This document shows positions 32,274-40,486 of a DNA stretch of 64,000 nt, one piece after another. The stretch comes from Collinsella aerofaciens. Lineage in GTDB: Bacteria; Actinomycetota; Coriobacteriia; Coriobacteriales; Coriobacteriaceae. The position numbers were made by a program, and so were the translations under genes. Each line of letters opens with the position of its first letter. The stretch's first letter is position 1. The notes under the pieces are model-generated. The model made no database searches, had not been told where the DNA came from, and saw nothing but the letters and a program-made list of their open reading frames with translations. The DNA lies in assembly GCF_002736145.1 (NCBI RefSeq), contig NZ_CP024160.1, forward strand, positions 868,001 to 932,000, given 5' to 3'.

Positions 32274-33398
32274 TGCAAACACTATCAAGTTGTCCCTATG
32301 GATCGCGGGCTTCTCGACCAGGTCTGCGAGCAGGCGGTTGCTGGCAATCTGGTCCTGGCGGCGGCCGGCTGCAAGCTCCAGCACGTCCGAATCGGCCTCG
32401 GCGATACCACGGGCGACAACCATGCCGCTCGGGTCGCACACGTCGAGCACATCGCCCTCGGCAAACTGGCCATCGACCTCGCGAATACCCACCGCGAGCA
32501 GCGACGATCCGCGGCTGACCAGCGCCTTCGCGGCGCCATCATCGACCGTCACCGAGCCATGCGCCTTGTCACCCAGTGCGATCCACAACTTGCGCGGCGC
32601 AATGTCCAGGCGCTCCGCCGGCGGATCGAACAGCGTACCCACGCTCTCGCCGCGGGCCAGACGCACGAGCGCATCGGGCTCCTCGCCCGAGCAAATCACG
32701 CTTTGAATGCCCGCCGTCATGAGAATGCGGCTCGCGCGAATCTTGGTGATCATGCCGCCCGTACCCACCGATGTGGAAGAATCGCCCGCCGAGGCGATAA
32801 TCTTGGCATCGATCTTATGCACGACCGGGATAAACTCGGCCGTCGGATCCTCATGCGGATTGGCGGTGTAGAGGCCATCGATGTCCGAGAGCGTCACGCA
32901 CAGATCGGCAGAAACCAGGCAGCTCACAAGCGCCGCCAGCGTGTCGTTGTCGCCGAACTTGATCTCATCGACGGTAACGGTGTCGTTCTCGTTGACGACC
33001 GGCACCACGCCAAGCTCCACAAGGCGAAGCAGGGCGTCGCGCGCGTGCAGGTAGGACGTGCGGCGCGCCGTGTCGTGACGCGTGAGCAGCACGAGCGAGG
33101 TGAGCAGGTCGCGCGCATGGAACTCCTCGTCGTAGGCCGACGAGATGATGCACTGACCGGCCGAGGCGCAGGCCTGCAGGCTCGGCAGGTCGCCGACCGG
33201 CTTACGGTCGAAGCCCAGCACGGGATAGCCGCAGGCAATGGCACCCGAGCTCACCACGACCAGGCGCCAGCCAAGCTCGCGCAGCGCTGCGGCCTGGTCG
33301 GCAAGCCCGCCGATAAAGGCGCGGTTGACCTTGCCGTCGGCGCCCACCACCGTGGACGAACCGATCTTTACCACCATCGTTTTATAAGAAGTCGTCAT
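32271..33398 (-). CDS. proB: Glutamate 5-kinase
   Basis: A 375-residue enzyme that phosphorylates glutamate, first step of proline synthesis. The amino-acid kinase domain shows MVVKIGSSTVVG, VVVSSGAIACGYPVLG, NENDTVTVDEIKFGDND and VGTGGMITKIRASRI. The last about 95 residues are a PUA domain (GSVTVDDGAAKALVSRGSSLLAVG). Feedback inhibition by proline is usual for this enzyme. There is no strong ribosome site before the ATG. It lies 79 nt behind pncB on the same strand. Confidence 0.95.
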   Translation of the reverse strand: MTTSYKTMVVKIGSSTVVGADGKVNRAFIGGLADQAAALRELGWRLVVVSSGAIACGYPVLGFDRKPVGDLPSLQACASAGQCIISSAYDEEFHARDLLTSLVLLTRHDTARRTSYLHARDALLRLVELGVVPVVNENDTVTVDEIKFGDNDTLAALVSCLVSADLCVTLSDIDGLYTANPHEDPTAEFIPVVHKIDAKIIASAGDSSTSVGTGGMITKIRASRILMTAGIQSVICSGEEPDALVRLARGESVGTLFDPPAERLDIAPRKLWIALGDKAHGSVTVDDGAAKALVSRGSSLLAVGIREVDGQFAEGDVLDVCDPSGMVVARGIAEADSDVLELAAGRRQDQIASNRLLADLVEKPAIHRDNLIVFA

Positions 33399-33477
33399 AC
33401 GTCAAACCAATCAACTGTTCAGCGAACGGCCGAGCCGGCGGCCAGGGAAGCGTGACTCGCCCCTACCGCCCAAGGAA

Positions 33478-34983
33478 TTAGTGAGCCCAGGGAAAGGCAG
33501 AGGCCGCGGCCATGTTCTTGCGCACGAGCTCGTCGCGCACCTGAGCCAGGCCCTGCTCCATACCCACCACATAGGTCTGCGGGTACAGGAAGCGCTTGAA
33601 AGCTGCGTCCAGATGGTCGAGCGCCCAAGCACAGCGCTCGCGCGCGTCCTGGATGCTCTCACGCGGAGCCACCGCACTGCCATCGCGCACGATCGGCACC
33701 AGCAGCTCGCGATACTCAAGTTCGGACACGTCGGTCACCAGGGCGGCATCGTTCACGGCCACAAGGGTATTGCCGCGCGCGGCGCCCTCCCCTGCCAGAT
33801 GGTCCTCGTCATAAATCATGTCGCAAACCGGGCCGCCAAAGCCGTCGTAATAGCGTCGTACGCGCTGCACGCCGGGGATCGTGCGCTTGTAGGGCTGCTC
33901 GGAAAGCTTCACCACCGGCGTCCACGGCTCCGCGTCGCTCGCACGACGGGCCGAAAGCTTGTACACGCCGCCCAGCGCAGGCTGATCGTAGCAGGTCGCG
34001 AGTTTGGTGCCCACGCCAAAGCTGTCGATGGGCGCGCCCTGGTCGAGCAGGGACTGAATCGTGTACTCATCCAAATCGTTAGAAACCGAGATCCCCACAT
34101 AGGGCAGGCCCTCGGCATCAAAACGGCCGCGCACATACTTTGAGAGCTTGGCGAGGTCGCCGGAGTCGATGCGAATGGCCGACAGGCGCTCGCCCACCGC
34201 TTCCATCTCCTTGGCAACCGTAATGGCATGTTCGCAGCCCTCGCGCACGTCATAGGTGTCGATGAGCAGCGTACAGTTCTTGGGGCTCGACTTGGCAAAG
34301 GCGCGGAAGGCCTCGAGCTCGGAGTCGAAGCTCATGACCCAGCTGTGCGCATGCGTGCCAAAGACGGGAATACCGTAGCGGCGGCCGGCGAGCACATTGG
34401 ACGTAGAGGAGCAGCCGGCAACGTAGCTCGCGCGCGCGACGGCCAGCCCGCCATCGGGGCCCTGGGCGCGGCGCAGGCCAAACTCGGCAACGGGACGGCC
34501 GTCCGCCGCCAGCACCACGCGCGCCGTCTTGGTGGCGACAAGCGTCTGGAAGCCGACGATGTTGAGCAGCGCCGTTTCGAGCAGCTGGCACTCCAGCGCG
34601 GGACCGGTGACGCGAACCATGGGTTCGCGCGGAAAGACGAGCTCGCCCTCGGGGACGGCGTCGATGTTTACATGTGCACGAAAATCGCGCAGGTAGTCGA
34701 GGAATGCAGGCTTGAACATCGCGCCGCCGGCCGGGGCCTGGAGCGAGGCGAGGTAGTCGATGTCCTCGGGCGTAAAGCGCAGATTCTCGACCAGCTCGGG
34801 CAGTTCGGCGGTGCCGCACATGACGGCATAGGCGCTGCCAAAAGGATGGTCGCGGTAAAACGCGGTAAAACAACCCTGCTCATTGGCCTTGCCGCTCTCC
34901 CACAGGCCCTGGGCCATAGTGAGCTCGTACAGATCGGTGAGCATTGCAATGTCGGTGGGATGCGAGATGTCGGTCAAAGCCAT
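33478..34983 (-). CDS. pncB: Nicotinate phosphoribosyltransferase
   Basis: A 501-residue enzyme that converts nicotinate and PRPP to nicotinate mononucleotide in NAD salvage. Family blocks are MLTDLYELTMAQGLWESG, EFGLRRAQGPDGG, GTHAHSWVMSF with the phosphorylated-type His, AIRIDSGDLAKLSK and DSFGVGTKLAT. The length fits the long bacterial class. GAAAGG precedes the ATG. It is probably transcribed with the small membrane protein gene upstream and possibly with proB downstream. Confidence 0.93.
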   Translation of the reverse strand: MALTDISHPTDIAMLTDLYELTMAQGLWESGKANEQGCFTAFYRDHPFGSAYAVMCGTAELPELVENLRFTPEDIDYLASLQAPAGGAMFKPAFLDYLRDFRAHVNIDAVPEGELVFPREPMVRVTGPALECQLLETALLNIVGFQTLVATKTARVVLAADGRPVAEFGLRRAQGPDGGLAVARASYVAGCSSTSNVLAGRRYGIPVFGTHAHSWVMSFDSELEAFRAFAKSSPKNCTLLIDTYDVREGCEHAITVAKEMEAVGERLSAIRIDSGDLAKLSKYVRGRFDAEGLPYVGISVSNDLDEYTIQSLLDQGAPIDSFGVGTKLATCYDQPALGGVYKLSARRASDAEPWTPVVKLSEQPYKRTIPGVQRVRRYYDGFGGPVCDMIYDEDHLAGEGAARGNTLVAVNDAALVTDVSELEYRELLVPIVRDGSAVAPRESIQDARERCAWALDHLDAAFKRFLYPQTYVVGMEQGLAQVRDELVRKNMAAASAFPWAH

Positions 34984-35067
34984 GGGGCGACCTTTCGGAT
35001 GCGTTGTGCAGAGGTTGAGGGTTGGAAAAGGGCAGAGTGTTCGGGCATGGCACCCAGCGCGAATGGG

Positions 35068-35508
35068 CTAGAGCAGGCCCATGCTGGTCAGGATCGTGTA
35101 GCCCATAAAGATGACAAACGCGATGAGGGCAAGGACAATGATGATTTTTTGAGCCGGCGCCATGCCAGGGATCTCGTTCTCGCCCGTAGGCTCCTTGGAG
35201 GTAACCATGCGCTGGGCAAAGGTCATCTCGTCACGGCTCGGCTTGGGCTCGACGGACTTGGAACGAGCGACCTTTTTAGGCTGAGGTTTAGGTGCGGTGG
35301 GCGCGGGCTTCGCGGCGGCGGGCTTGGGCGCGGGGGCGACGTTCGCGGCGGCCTCCTCGGCCTTCTCGCGCTCGGCACGCAGGGCGGCCAGCTCCTCACG
35401 CTCGCGGCGTGCCTCTTCCTGGGCCTCGCGACGAGCTTTCTCGGCGCGGAGCTCTTCCAACTCGGCGCGTTCCTCGGCAGACAGTGGTTGGGACTCAAGC
35501 TTGGCCAT
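35068..35508 (-). CDS. Small coiled-coil protein with C-terminal membrane anchor
   Basis: I do not recognise this 146-residue protein. Residues about 10-55 form a charged Glu/Arg/Ala coiled coil. A Pro/Ala/Lys linker (PAPKPAAAKPAPTAPKP) follows, and the C-terminus is a hydrophobic helix (KIIIVLALIAFVIFMGYTIL) with almost nothing after it, so it is a tail-anchored protein facing the cytoplasm. GAAAGGG precedes the ATG at 35508, which is preferred to the frame start at 35544. It lies between tRNA-Ala and pncB. Confidence 0.75.
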   Translation of the reverse strand: MAKLESQPLSAEERAELEELRAEKARREAQEEARREREELAALRAEREKAEEAAANVAPAPKPAAAKPAPTAPKPQPKKVARSKSVEPKPSRDEMTFAQRMVTSKEPTGENEIPGMAPAQKIIIVLALIAFVIFMGYTILTSMGLL

Positions 35509-35523
35509 GGTACAGCCCTTTCT

Positions 35524-35558
35524 TTTAAAAAAAGCCGCCGACACAATGTCAGCGGCTT
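35524..35558 (-). terminator. Terminator after tRNA-Ala
   Basis: On the minus strand AAGCCGCTGACA pairs with TGTCGGCGGCTT around a 3-nt loop and TTTTT follows. Confidence 0.85.
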
Positions 35559-35572
35559 ATCAAATCCAAGGG

Positions 35573-35645
35573 TGGAGACGAAGGGAGTCGAACCCTCGGC
35601 CTCTGCCATGCGACGGCAGCGCTCTCCCAACTGAGCTACGTCCCC
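35573..35645 (-). tRNA. tRNA-Ala (anticodon CGC)
   Basis: A 73-nt cloverleaf: acceptor GGGGACG/CGTCTCC, anticodon loop GTCGCAT between CTGCC and GGCAG, discriminator A. The 3' CCA is not encoded (CCC follows). CGC reads the GCG alanine codon. Confidence 0.95.
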
Positions 35646-35698
35646 AGGACAAGTTGATATTTTACCTACGGCTCGCCAACTGTCAACGCCCAATACCC

Positions 35699-35802
35699 AG
35701 TCTTTTTGGGACGCGGCTGTTTTAGCTACCCCGACAGACAACGCGAACGGTTTGGTCGAACAGCGGCAGGGGTAGCTAAAACAGCCCCGTCCCAAAAAGA
35801 CT
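35699..35802. repeat. Long inverted repeat with GGGAC core, 34-nt arms
   Basis: Arms at 35699-35732 and 35769-35802 match at 33 of 34 positions (AGTCTTTTTGGGACG..., ending GCTACCCC) around a 36-nt spacer. It lies between tRNA-Ala and the radical-SAM gene. Confidence 0.85.
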
Positions 35803-35824
35803 ACTCAAAGAGCCTCGTCCCAGA

Positions 35825-36769
35825 TTAGCTGGTTTGAGCACTAGTAAGAACACCGGTGGTGTCGAACGCCGGGGTGAAGCTCTCGTCTACCGCTCCGCCT
35901 TCTTGCCAAAACATCGTCGTAAAGCCCAGGTCGTCGGCATGGTCGAGCACCTGCTCGTACTCCTCGCGCGTCACGGCGCGCGCCAGGTCGCCGCCTTGTT
36001 CGCGCATGAGGGCATTGGGCGTGTACTGGTTCATGACCGAGATCGGCACGTCGCCCACCGTCTGCCACACCAGGTCCAACACGCGGCACGAATCGTCCGC
36101 ATGCCCCGGCAGCACCAGATGACGCACGATTATGCCGCGCTTCATGAGCCCGTCCCCGTCTACCAGCTCTCCCCCGCGGCGCTCAATTTCGCGCGCCATC
36201 TGGGCCAGACCCGACACAGCCACGCGCGGGTAGTCCTTAATATGAGAGAGTGACTGCGCAAGCGCCGCATTGGCATACTTAAAGTCGGTAAGCCACACGT
36301 CGACCAAATCACCGAGCGCCGCCACGGCACTCGCACGCTCATAACCGCTCGTGTTGTAGACGATTGGAATGACCAGTCCGCGCTCCCGAGCTGCGGCAAT
36401 CGCGGCCGGCAGCAGGTGAGCATAATGCGTCGCCGTCACCAGATTGATGTTATTGGCACCTTGGTCCTGCAGCTCCAGCATAATCTCGACCAGGCGCTCG
36501 GGCGAAATCTCAAGCCCGAAATTGCCCGTCGAGATCTCGTGGTTCTGGCAATAGATACATTTGAGCGAGCAGCCGCTAAAGAAGATCGTGCCCGAACCGG
36601 CCTCGCCCGAGATAGGCGGCTCCTCCCACATATGAAGCGCTGCGCGGGCCACCTTGAGCGTGTCATCGGCACCGCATACGCCGTGCGCACCCTCGTCGCG
36701 CACCGCACCGCAACGGCGCGGACACAAATGGCAGGCGGGCGAAAAAAGTTCGGTCAACGGCGTCGGCAT
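35825..36769 (-). CDS. Radical SAM protein, pyruvate formate-lyase activase-like
   Basis: A 314-residue radical SAM enzyme. The cluster motif is CSLKCIYCQN (C-x3-C-x2-C). An N-terminal cysteine-rich piece, CHLCPRRCG...GVCG, is typical of the PflA-like proteins often called AmmeMemoRadiSam relatives or YfkA-type activases. TYNTSGYE-like and VDVWLTDFKYANAALA blocks fit the TIM-barrel. The target protein is not encoded beside it. The ATG at 36769 with TTGGAG 9 nt upstream is chosen over an upstream TTG. Confidence 0.85.
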   Translation of the reverse strand: MPTPLTELFSPACHLCPRRCGAVRDEGAHGVCGADDTLKVARAALHMWEEPPISGEAGSGTIFFSGCSLKCIYCQNHEISTGNFGLEISPERLVEIMLELQDQGANNINLVTATHYAHLLPAAIAAARERGLVIPIVYNTSGYERASAVAALGDLVDVWLTDFKYANAALAQSLSHIKDYPRVAVSGLAQMAREIERRGGELVDGDGLMKRGIIVRHLVLPGHADDSCRVLDLVWQTVGDVPISVMNQYTPNALMREQGGDLARAVTREEYEQVLDHADDLGFTTMFWQEGGAVDESFTPAFDTTGVLTSAQTS

Positions 36770-36918
36770 AAAAACATGCTCCAAAACAACGATTCAGCAG
36801 CTCAAACGTAAAGGGACCAACCGCACAGACGGCTCGAGCCCAAGGCGCCGTAATCGTCCGACACGATTTTTGTAATGTCAAGACTGGAATCGATAAAGTG
36901 CCGCTTTATGATGTAGGT

Positions 36919-37086
36919 ATTCCGCCCCCCGCGGAGCAACTGGGTGAACCGTCGCGTTTATTTAGGGAGCCCACACAGTCGTACCTAGTACAGGTATCCT
37001 TCGTTGTTAAGGACGCTGGAACAGTCGATGAGGGCACCCACCTGTTTTAGGTGGGTTCATTTTCGTAACGTGGGGGGTGGTTTTCT
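36919..37086 (+). ncRNA. 6S-like RNA candidate (ssrS)
   Basis: A roughly 165-nt stretch without a gene that folds as a long closed rod. CCGCCCCCCGCG near the 5' end pairs over 12 bp (with G-U pairs) with CGTGGGGGGTGG near the 3' end, followed by TTTTCTTTT. Inside is a stable hairpin, ACCCACCT-GTTTT-AGGTGGGT, as at the 3' side of the central bubble of many 6S RNAs. A TATGAT -10 box lies at 36907-36912. 6S RNA mimics an open promoter and holds sigma70 RNA polymerase. Family assignment is from pattern only; a covariance-model search would settle it. Confidence 0.55.
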
Positions 37087-37292
37087 TTTGCCGAAAATCG
37101 CCATTACAGTCCATATGGATCCCCACCGGCATCCCAACAGTCCATCGACAACATCCCAATATCTGGTAAGCGCGTGATTATCGCTGCGTGCAATTCCATG
37201 CACCCCCCTTGGTCGAGTATCATGGTTCGGCTATGCCCTTTGCGCTTAGCAACCTTTGACCTTTTCCTTCGACGCTTGGCGGTTTTTGATTC

Positions 37293-38492
37293 ATGGCTTC
37301 ATCCCCGAGCTACATACCGTATCTATGCGTGGCAGCGGCGGCCTTTATCACGACCTTCCTCACGGTGCCCCTGGTCAAGCGCCTGGCAATTAAGCTCGAC
37401 GCCGTCGACTATCCTTCTAAGCGCCGCATCAACACCAAGCCCATCCCGCGTTTGGGCGGAACGGCGGTGTTTTTGGGCCTGGTCGTTGCCTGTATTGTGC
37501 AAATCCTAGGCACCTGGTACCTGGGTTGGCCGCCCGTTTTGGTGCCCCACCCCCGTCTGCACATCAGCTACCCCATACTTGCGCTTTCTTTTACCGTCAT
37601 CTTTGCGACCGGCGCTATCGACGACGTCTTCCAGCTCAAGCCCAAGCAAAAGCTGGCCGGACAGGTCCTCGCTGCGCTCATCGCCTGCGTGGGCGGCCTG
37701 CGCATCGGCGTCATCGTCAACCCGTTTGCCCCCGGCGAGATCATGCTCGGATGGCTCGCCTACCCCATCACCGTGATCTATCTGGTGGCATTCACCAACA
37801 TCATTAACCTCATCGACGGCCTCGACGGCTTGGCCACGGGCATCTGCGGCATCGCGTCGTTCACCATGTTTTCGATGGCCGTTCTCTCGGGCCGCATCGA
37901 CGCCGCCGCGCTCTCCATTGCGCTCTTTGGCGCCTGTCTGGCCTTTTTGCGCTACAACTTCAACCCCGCAAGCATCTTCTTGGGCGACTCGGGGTCGCTG
38001 CTTCTGGGCTTTGCGCTGGGCTCCATCTCGCTACTCAACGTGAGCCGTACCGCCGCGCTCACCTCGCTTATCATCCCGCTCATCGTTGCCGGCGTGCCCA
38101 TCATCGACACGTTTAGCGCCATCGTGCGCCGCAAGCGCGCCCACATTAGCATCGGGCAGGCCGACAAGGGCCACATCCACCACCGCCTGATCCAAGAGGG
38201 CTACAACCAAAAGCAGGCAGTGCTCCTCATCTACGCCTGGTGCATCATGCTTTCGGCCGGCGCCGCCGCGATTAACCAGGTCGAGGTTCCCATGCGCGTG
38301 CTCATCTTTACCGTGCTCGCCATTGGCTCGGCGGCCTTTGCCAAGCACCTGCACCTGTTTGAGCCCGTGCTGCGCCACCATTACAACAAGCGCACGCACG
38401 AGGACGAGCTCGTCACCCCCGACGATCCCGCCTTTAAGCAGGAGGAGCAGGCGGCAGAAGAACGCAAGGAGGAGCGCCACCACAGGCGCTAG
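37293..38492 (+). CDS. Undecaprenyl-phosphate GlcNAc-1-phosphate transferase, WecA/TagO type
   Basis: A 399-residue polytopic membrane enzyme that loads the first sugar phosphate onto undecaprenyl phosphate for wall polymers. The family motifs are in order: KPIPRLGGTAV, TGAIDDVFQLKPKQKL with the Asp pair, FTNIINLIDGLDGLATG, FNPASIFLGDSGSLLLG and the cytosolic HIHHRL loop. About ten hydrophobic segments are visible. The C-terminal 40 residues are charged (EEQAAEERKEERHHRR). No clear ribosome site precedes the ATG. It probably serves the envelope glycans whose genes begin this window, but is not linked to them. Confidence 0.92.
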   Translation: MASSPSYIPYLCVAAAAFITTFLTVPLVKRLAIKLDAVDYPSKRRINTKPIPRLGGTAVFLGLVVACIVQILGTWYLGWPPVLVPHPRLHISYPILALSFTVIFATGAIDDVFQLKPKQKLAGQVLAALIACVGGLRIGVIVNPFAPGEIMLGWLAYPITVIYLVAFTNIINLIDGLDGLATGICGIASFTMFSMAVLSGRIDAAALSIALFGACLAFLRYNFNPASIFLGDSGSLLLGFALGSISLLNVSRTAALTSLIIPLIVAGVPIIDTFSAIVRRKRAHISIGQADKGHIHHRLIQEGYNQKQAVLLIYAWCIMLSAGAAAINQVEVPMRVLIFTVLAIGSAAFAKHLHLFEPVLRHHYNKRTHEDELVTPDDPAFKQEEQAAEERKEERHHRR

Positions 38493-38653
38493 GGTAAGCT
38501 GCCGAGGATGCGCCCAGGCGCCGCCGGCCAAACGCGCAGCTACGCCGCGCCCATCGCACATGCCGCCGCTCTCCCGCCCCTCGCCTACTTACGACCCGCC
38601 CCTCCAATAAACGCGTTATCATCTTGACCCATGAACATACGTTAGGAGCAATC

Positions 38654-39703
38654 ATGCCAAACGAGAACAGCTACGAAGTCGCGCTGCAAAAGAGCAACGC
38701 CATTCGCGAGGGCCTGGCCAAAACGCCCGAGAAGTTCACCATGCTCACCGGCGACCGCCCCACCGGCCGTCTGCACCTGGGCCACTACTTTGGCACTCTC
38801 AAGGGCCGTGTTGAGCTGCAGAACATGGGCGCCAAGACCAACGTGCTCATCGCCGACTACCAGGTCATCACCGACCGCGACACGACCGAGCACATCCAGG
38901 ACAACGTGTACAACATGGTCATGGACTACCTCGCCTGCGGCATCGACCCCGACAAGACCATGATCTACGCGCACTCCGCCGTGCCCGCCGCCAACCAGCT
39001 CATGCTGCCGTTCCTGTCGCTAGTCTCCGAGGCCGAGCTGGCGCGCAACCCCACGGTAAAGGCCGAGATGGAGGCCTCGGGCCACGAGCTCACCGGCCTT
39101 CTGCTCACCTACCCGGTGCATCAGGCCTGCGACATCCTGTTCTGCAAGGGCAATGTGGTGCCCGTCGGTCGCGACCAGCTGCCGCACATAGAGCTCACCC
39201 GCACCATCGCCCGCCGCTTTAACAACCGCTACGGCAAGGTGTTCCCCGAGGTCGACGCACTGCTGTCCGAGACCCCGCTGCTGCCGGGCCTGGACGGTCG
39301 CAAGATGAGCAAGAGCTACGGTAACGCCATCAACATCTCGATGACCGCCGAGGAGACGGCCAAGCGCATCAAGAAGAGCCAGACCGACTCCGAGCGCATG
39401 ATCACGTTCGATCCCGAGAACCGCCCCGGCGTGTCCGGTCTGCTTTCGACGGCCGCCATCTGCACCGGCCGTTCCGAAGTCGAGATTGCCGAGGAGATTG
39501 GCATGGGCGGCTCCGGCCAGCTCAAGAAGTACGTGACCGAGGCCGTCAACGAGTACTTCGCGCCGATCCGTGAGCGTCGCCAGCGCTACGAGAACGACCT
39601 GGATTACGTAAAGGACGTCCTGCACGAGGGCAACCGTCGCGCCAATGAGATCGCCGAGCAGACCCTGGGCGAGGTTCAGGACGCCATGGGCATGGTGTAC
39701 TAG
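38654..39703 (+). CDS. trpS: Tryptophanyl-tRNA synthetase
   Basis: A 349-residue class Ic synthetase. The HIGH-type motif is GDRPTGRLHLGHYFGTL, the tryptophan pocket region is YPVHQACDILFCKGNVVPVGRDQLPH and the KMSKS loop is GRKMSKSYGNAI. TTAGGAG precedes the ATG at 38654; the longer frame from 38624 is not supported. No T-box was seen in the leader. A terminator follows at 39738. Confidence 0.95.
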   Translation: MPNENSYEVALQKSNAIREGLAKTPEKFTMLTGDRPTGRLHLGHYFGTLKGRVELQNMGAKTNVLIADYQVITDRDTTEHIQDNVYNMVMDYLACGIDPDKTMIYAHSAVPAANQLMLPFLSLVSEAELARNPTVKAEMEASGHELTGLLLTYPVHQACDILFCKGNVVPVGRDQLPHIELTRTIARRFNNRYGKVFPEVDALLSETPLLPGLDGRKMSKSYGNAINISMTAEETAKRIKKSQTDSERMITFDPENRPGVSGLLSTAAICTGRSEVEIAEEIGMGGSGQLKKYVTEAVNEYFAPIRERRQRYENDLDYVKDVLHEGNRRANEIAEQTLGEVQDAMGMVY

Positions 39704-39737
39704 ATCGATCTGCTGGCTAGAACTTTCGATTGCTTTA

Positions 39738-39765
39738 GGGCGGGCGCTACGGCGTCCGCCTTTTT
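39738..39765 (+). terminator. Terminator after trpS
   Basis: GGGCGGGCGC and GCGTCCGCC pair with one offset around a short TACG loop and TTTTT follows. Confidence 0.8.
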
Positions 39766-39812
39766 GGTGCCCGACTGGTTCGGCTCTGCCCATTGCGCTC
39801 CCCCGACAAACA

Positions 39813-39854
39813 GGAACAGGCCCGCTGGCAGTTAGTTGCCAGCGGGCCTGTTCC
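39813..39854. repeat. Perfect 18-bp hairpin with 6-nt loop
   Basis: GGAACAGGCCCGCTGGCA is followed after GTTAGT by its exact reverse complement. There is no T-tract on the plus side. The surrounding 380 bp (39704-40086) has no convincing gene. Confidence 0.85.
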
Positions 39855-40032
39855 CGAAGTACACCGTTGAATCGCACAGAGGGGAGGAATGCGAATCAAA
39901 CTCAACAGGGCAGGCTTTTTCATCGCCTATGGCCTGCTCCGTTGCTGAATACAATATAGTTCACCGTGGTTTACTTTCTGATGGCAAAGTACGCCATCAC
40001 ACCTTCTCCATAAGTTAGCTCAGGTAAACTAG

Positions 40033-40069
40033 AACTACCACAAAGGGGACAGGCACCTTTGTGGTAGTT
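40033..40069. repeat. GGACAGGCA-loop hairpin, copy C (stem covariation)
   Basis: Same loop as copies A and B, but the stem is AACTACCACAAAGG, with CCTTTGTGGTAGTT opposite. The C-to-T change is compensated by G-to-A on the other arm, so pairing is preserved. Confidence 0.9.
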
Positions 40070-40086
40070 TTGGCGCGAGCAAGCCG

Positions 40087-40407
40087 TTAAAGCCCGGCCG
40101 GCCAACGACAGGCGCCTAAGTCGACGTGCATGGAATCGGCAAATGTCACGCCCTCCCCCAGCAGAAGTTCGCGTTGAGCATCGGGGCCACCAAAGGCGAA
40201 GCCCTCGCAAATGCGGCCATCGGCAAACACCACGCGATGACAGGGAATCTGACCAGGGCGCGGATTGTCGTGAAGCGCGTAGCCCACGTACCGCGCACTC
40301 CGCGGACGACCGGCGAGCAGCGCCACCTGACCGTAGGTGGCGACCATCCCCTCGGGAATCTGCTCGACCACCTCGTACACCCGTTCAAAAAAGCCCTCAG
40401 ACGCCAT
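40087..40407 (-). CDS. MGMT-type 6-O-methylguanine DNA methyltransferase domain protein
   Basis: A 106-residue protein made only of the DNA-binding/active-site domain of alkylguanine transferases. The helix-turn-helix is IPEGMVATYGQVALLAGRPRSARYVGYAL, and the active loop is QIPCHRVVFADGRI with C56 in place. Alkyltransferase-like proteins of this size often have Trp instead of Cys; retention of Cys suggests real methyl transfer or at least lesion binding. GGAAGGGAG precedes the ATG at 40407. It lies between hairpin copies C and D. Confidence 0.87.
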   Translation of the reverse strand: MASEGFFERVYEVVEQIPEGMVATYGQVALLAGRPRSARYVGYALHDNPRPGQIPCHRVVFADGRICEGFAFGGPDAQRELLLGEGVTFADSMHVDLGACRWPAGL

Positions 40408-40436
40408 TGCTCGCTCCCTTCCATCCGGAATAGCAT

Positions 40437-40475
40437 AAACCACCACAAAGGTGCCCGTCCCCTTTGTGGTGGTTT
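40437..40475. repeat. GGACAGGCA-loop hairpin, copy D (inverted orientation)
   Basis: AAACCACCACAAAGG and CCTTTGTGGTGGTTT flank TGCCCGTCC, the reverse complement of GGACGGGCA. It thus lies in the opposite orientation to copies A-C with one loop change. Confidence 0.9.
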
Positions 40476-40486
40476 TGGCAGGTGAG

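Noticed and set aside
39889-39948. A 19-codon frame preceded by GGGGAGGA after trpS
   Set aside because: The Shine-Dalgarno is only one base from the ATG, too close for normal initiation, and the peptide has no leader-peptide features.
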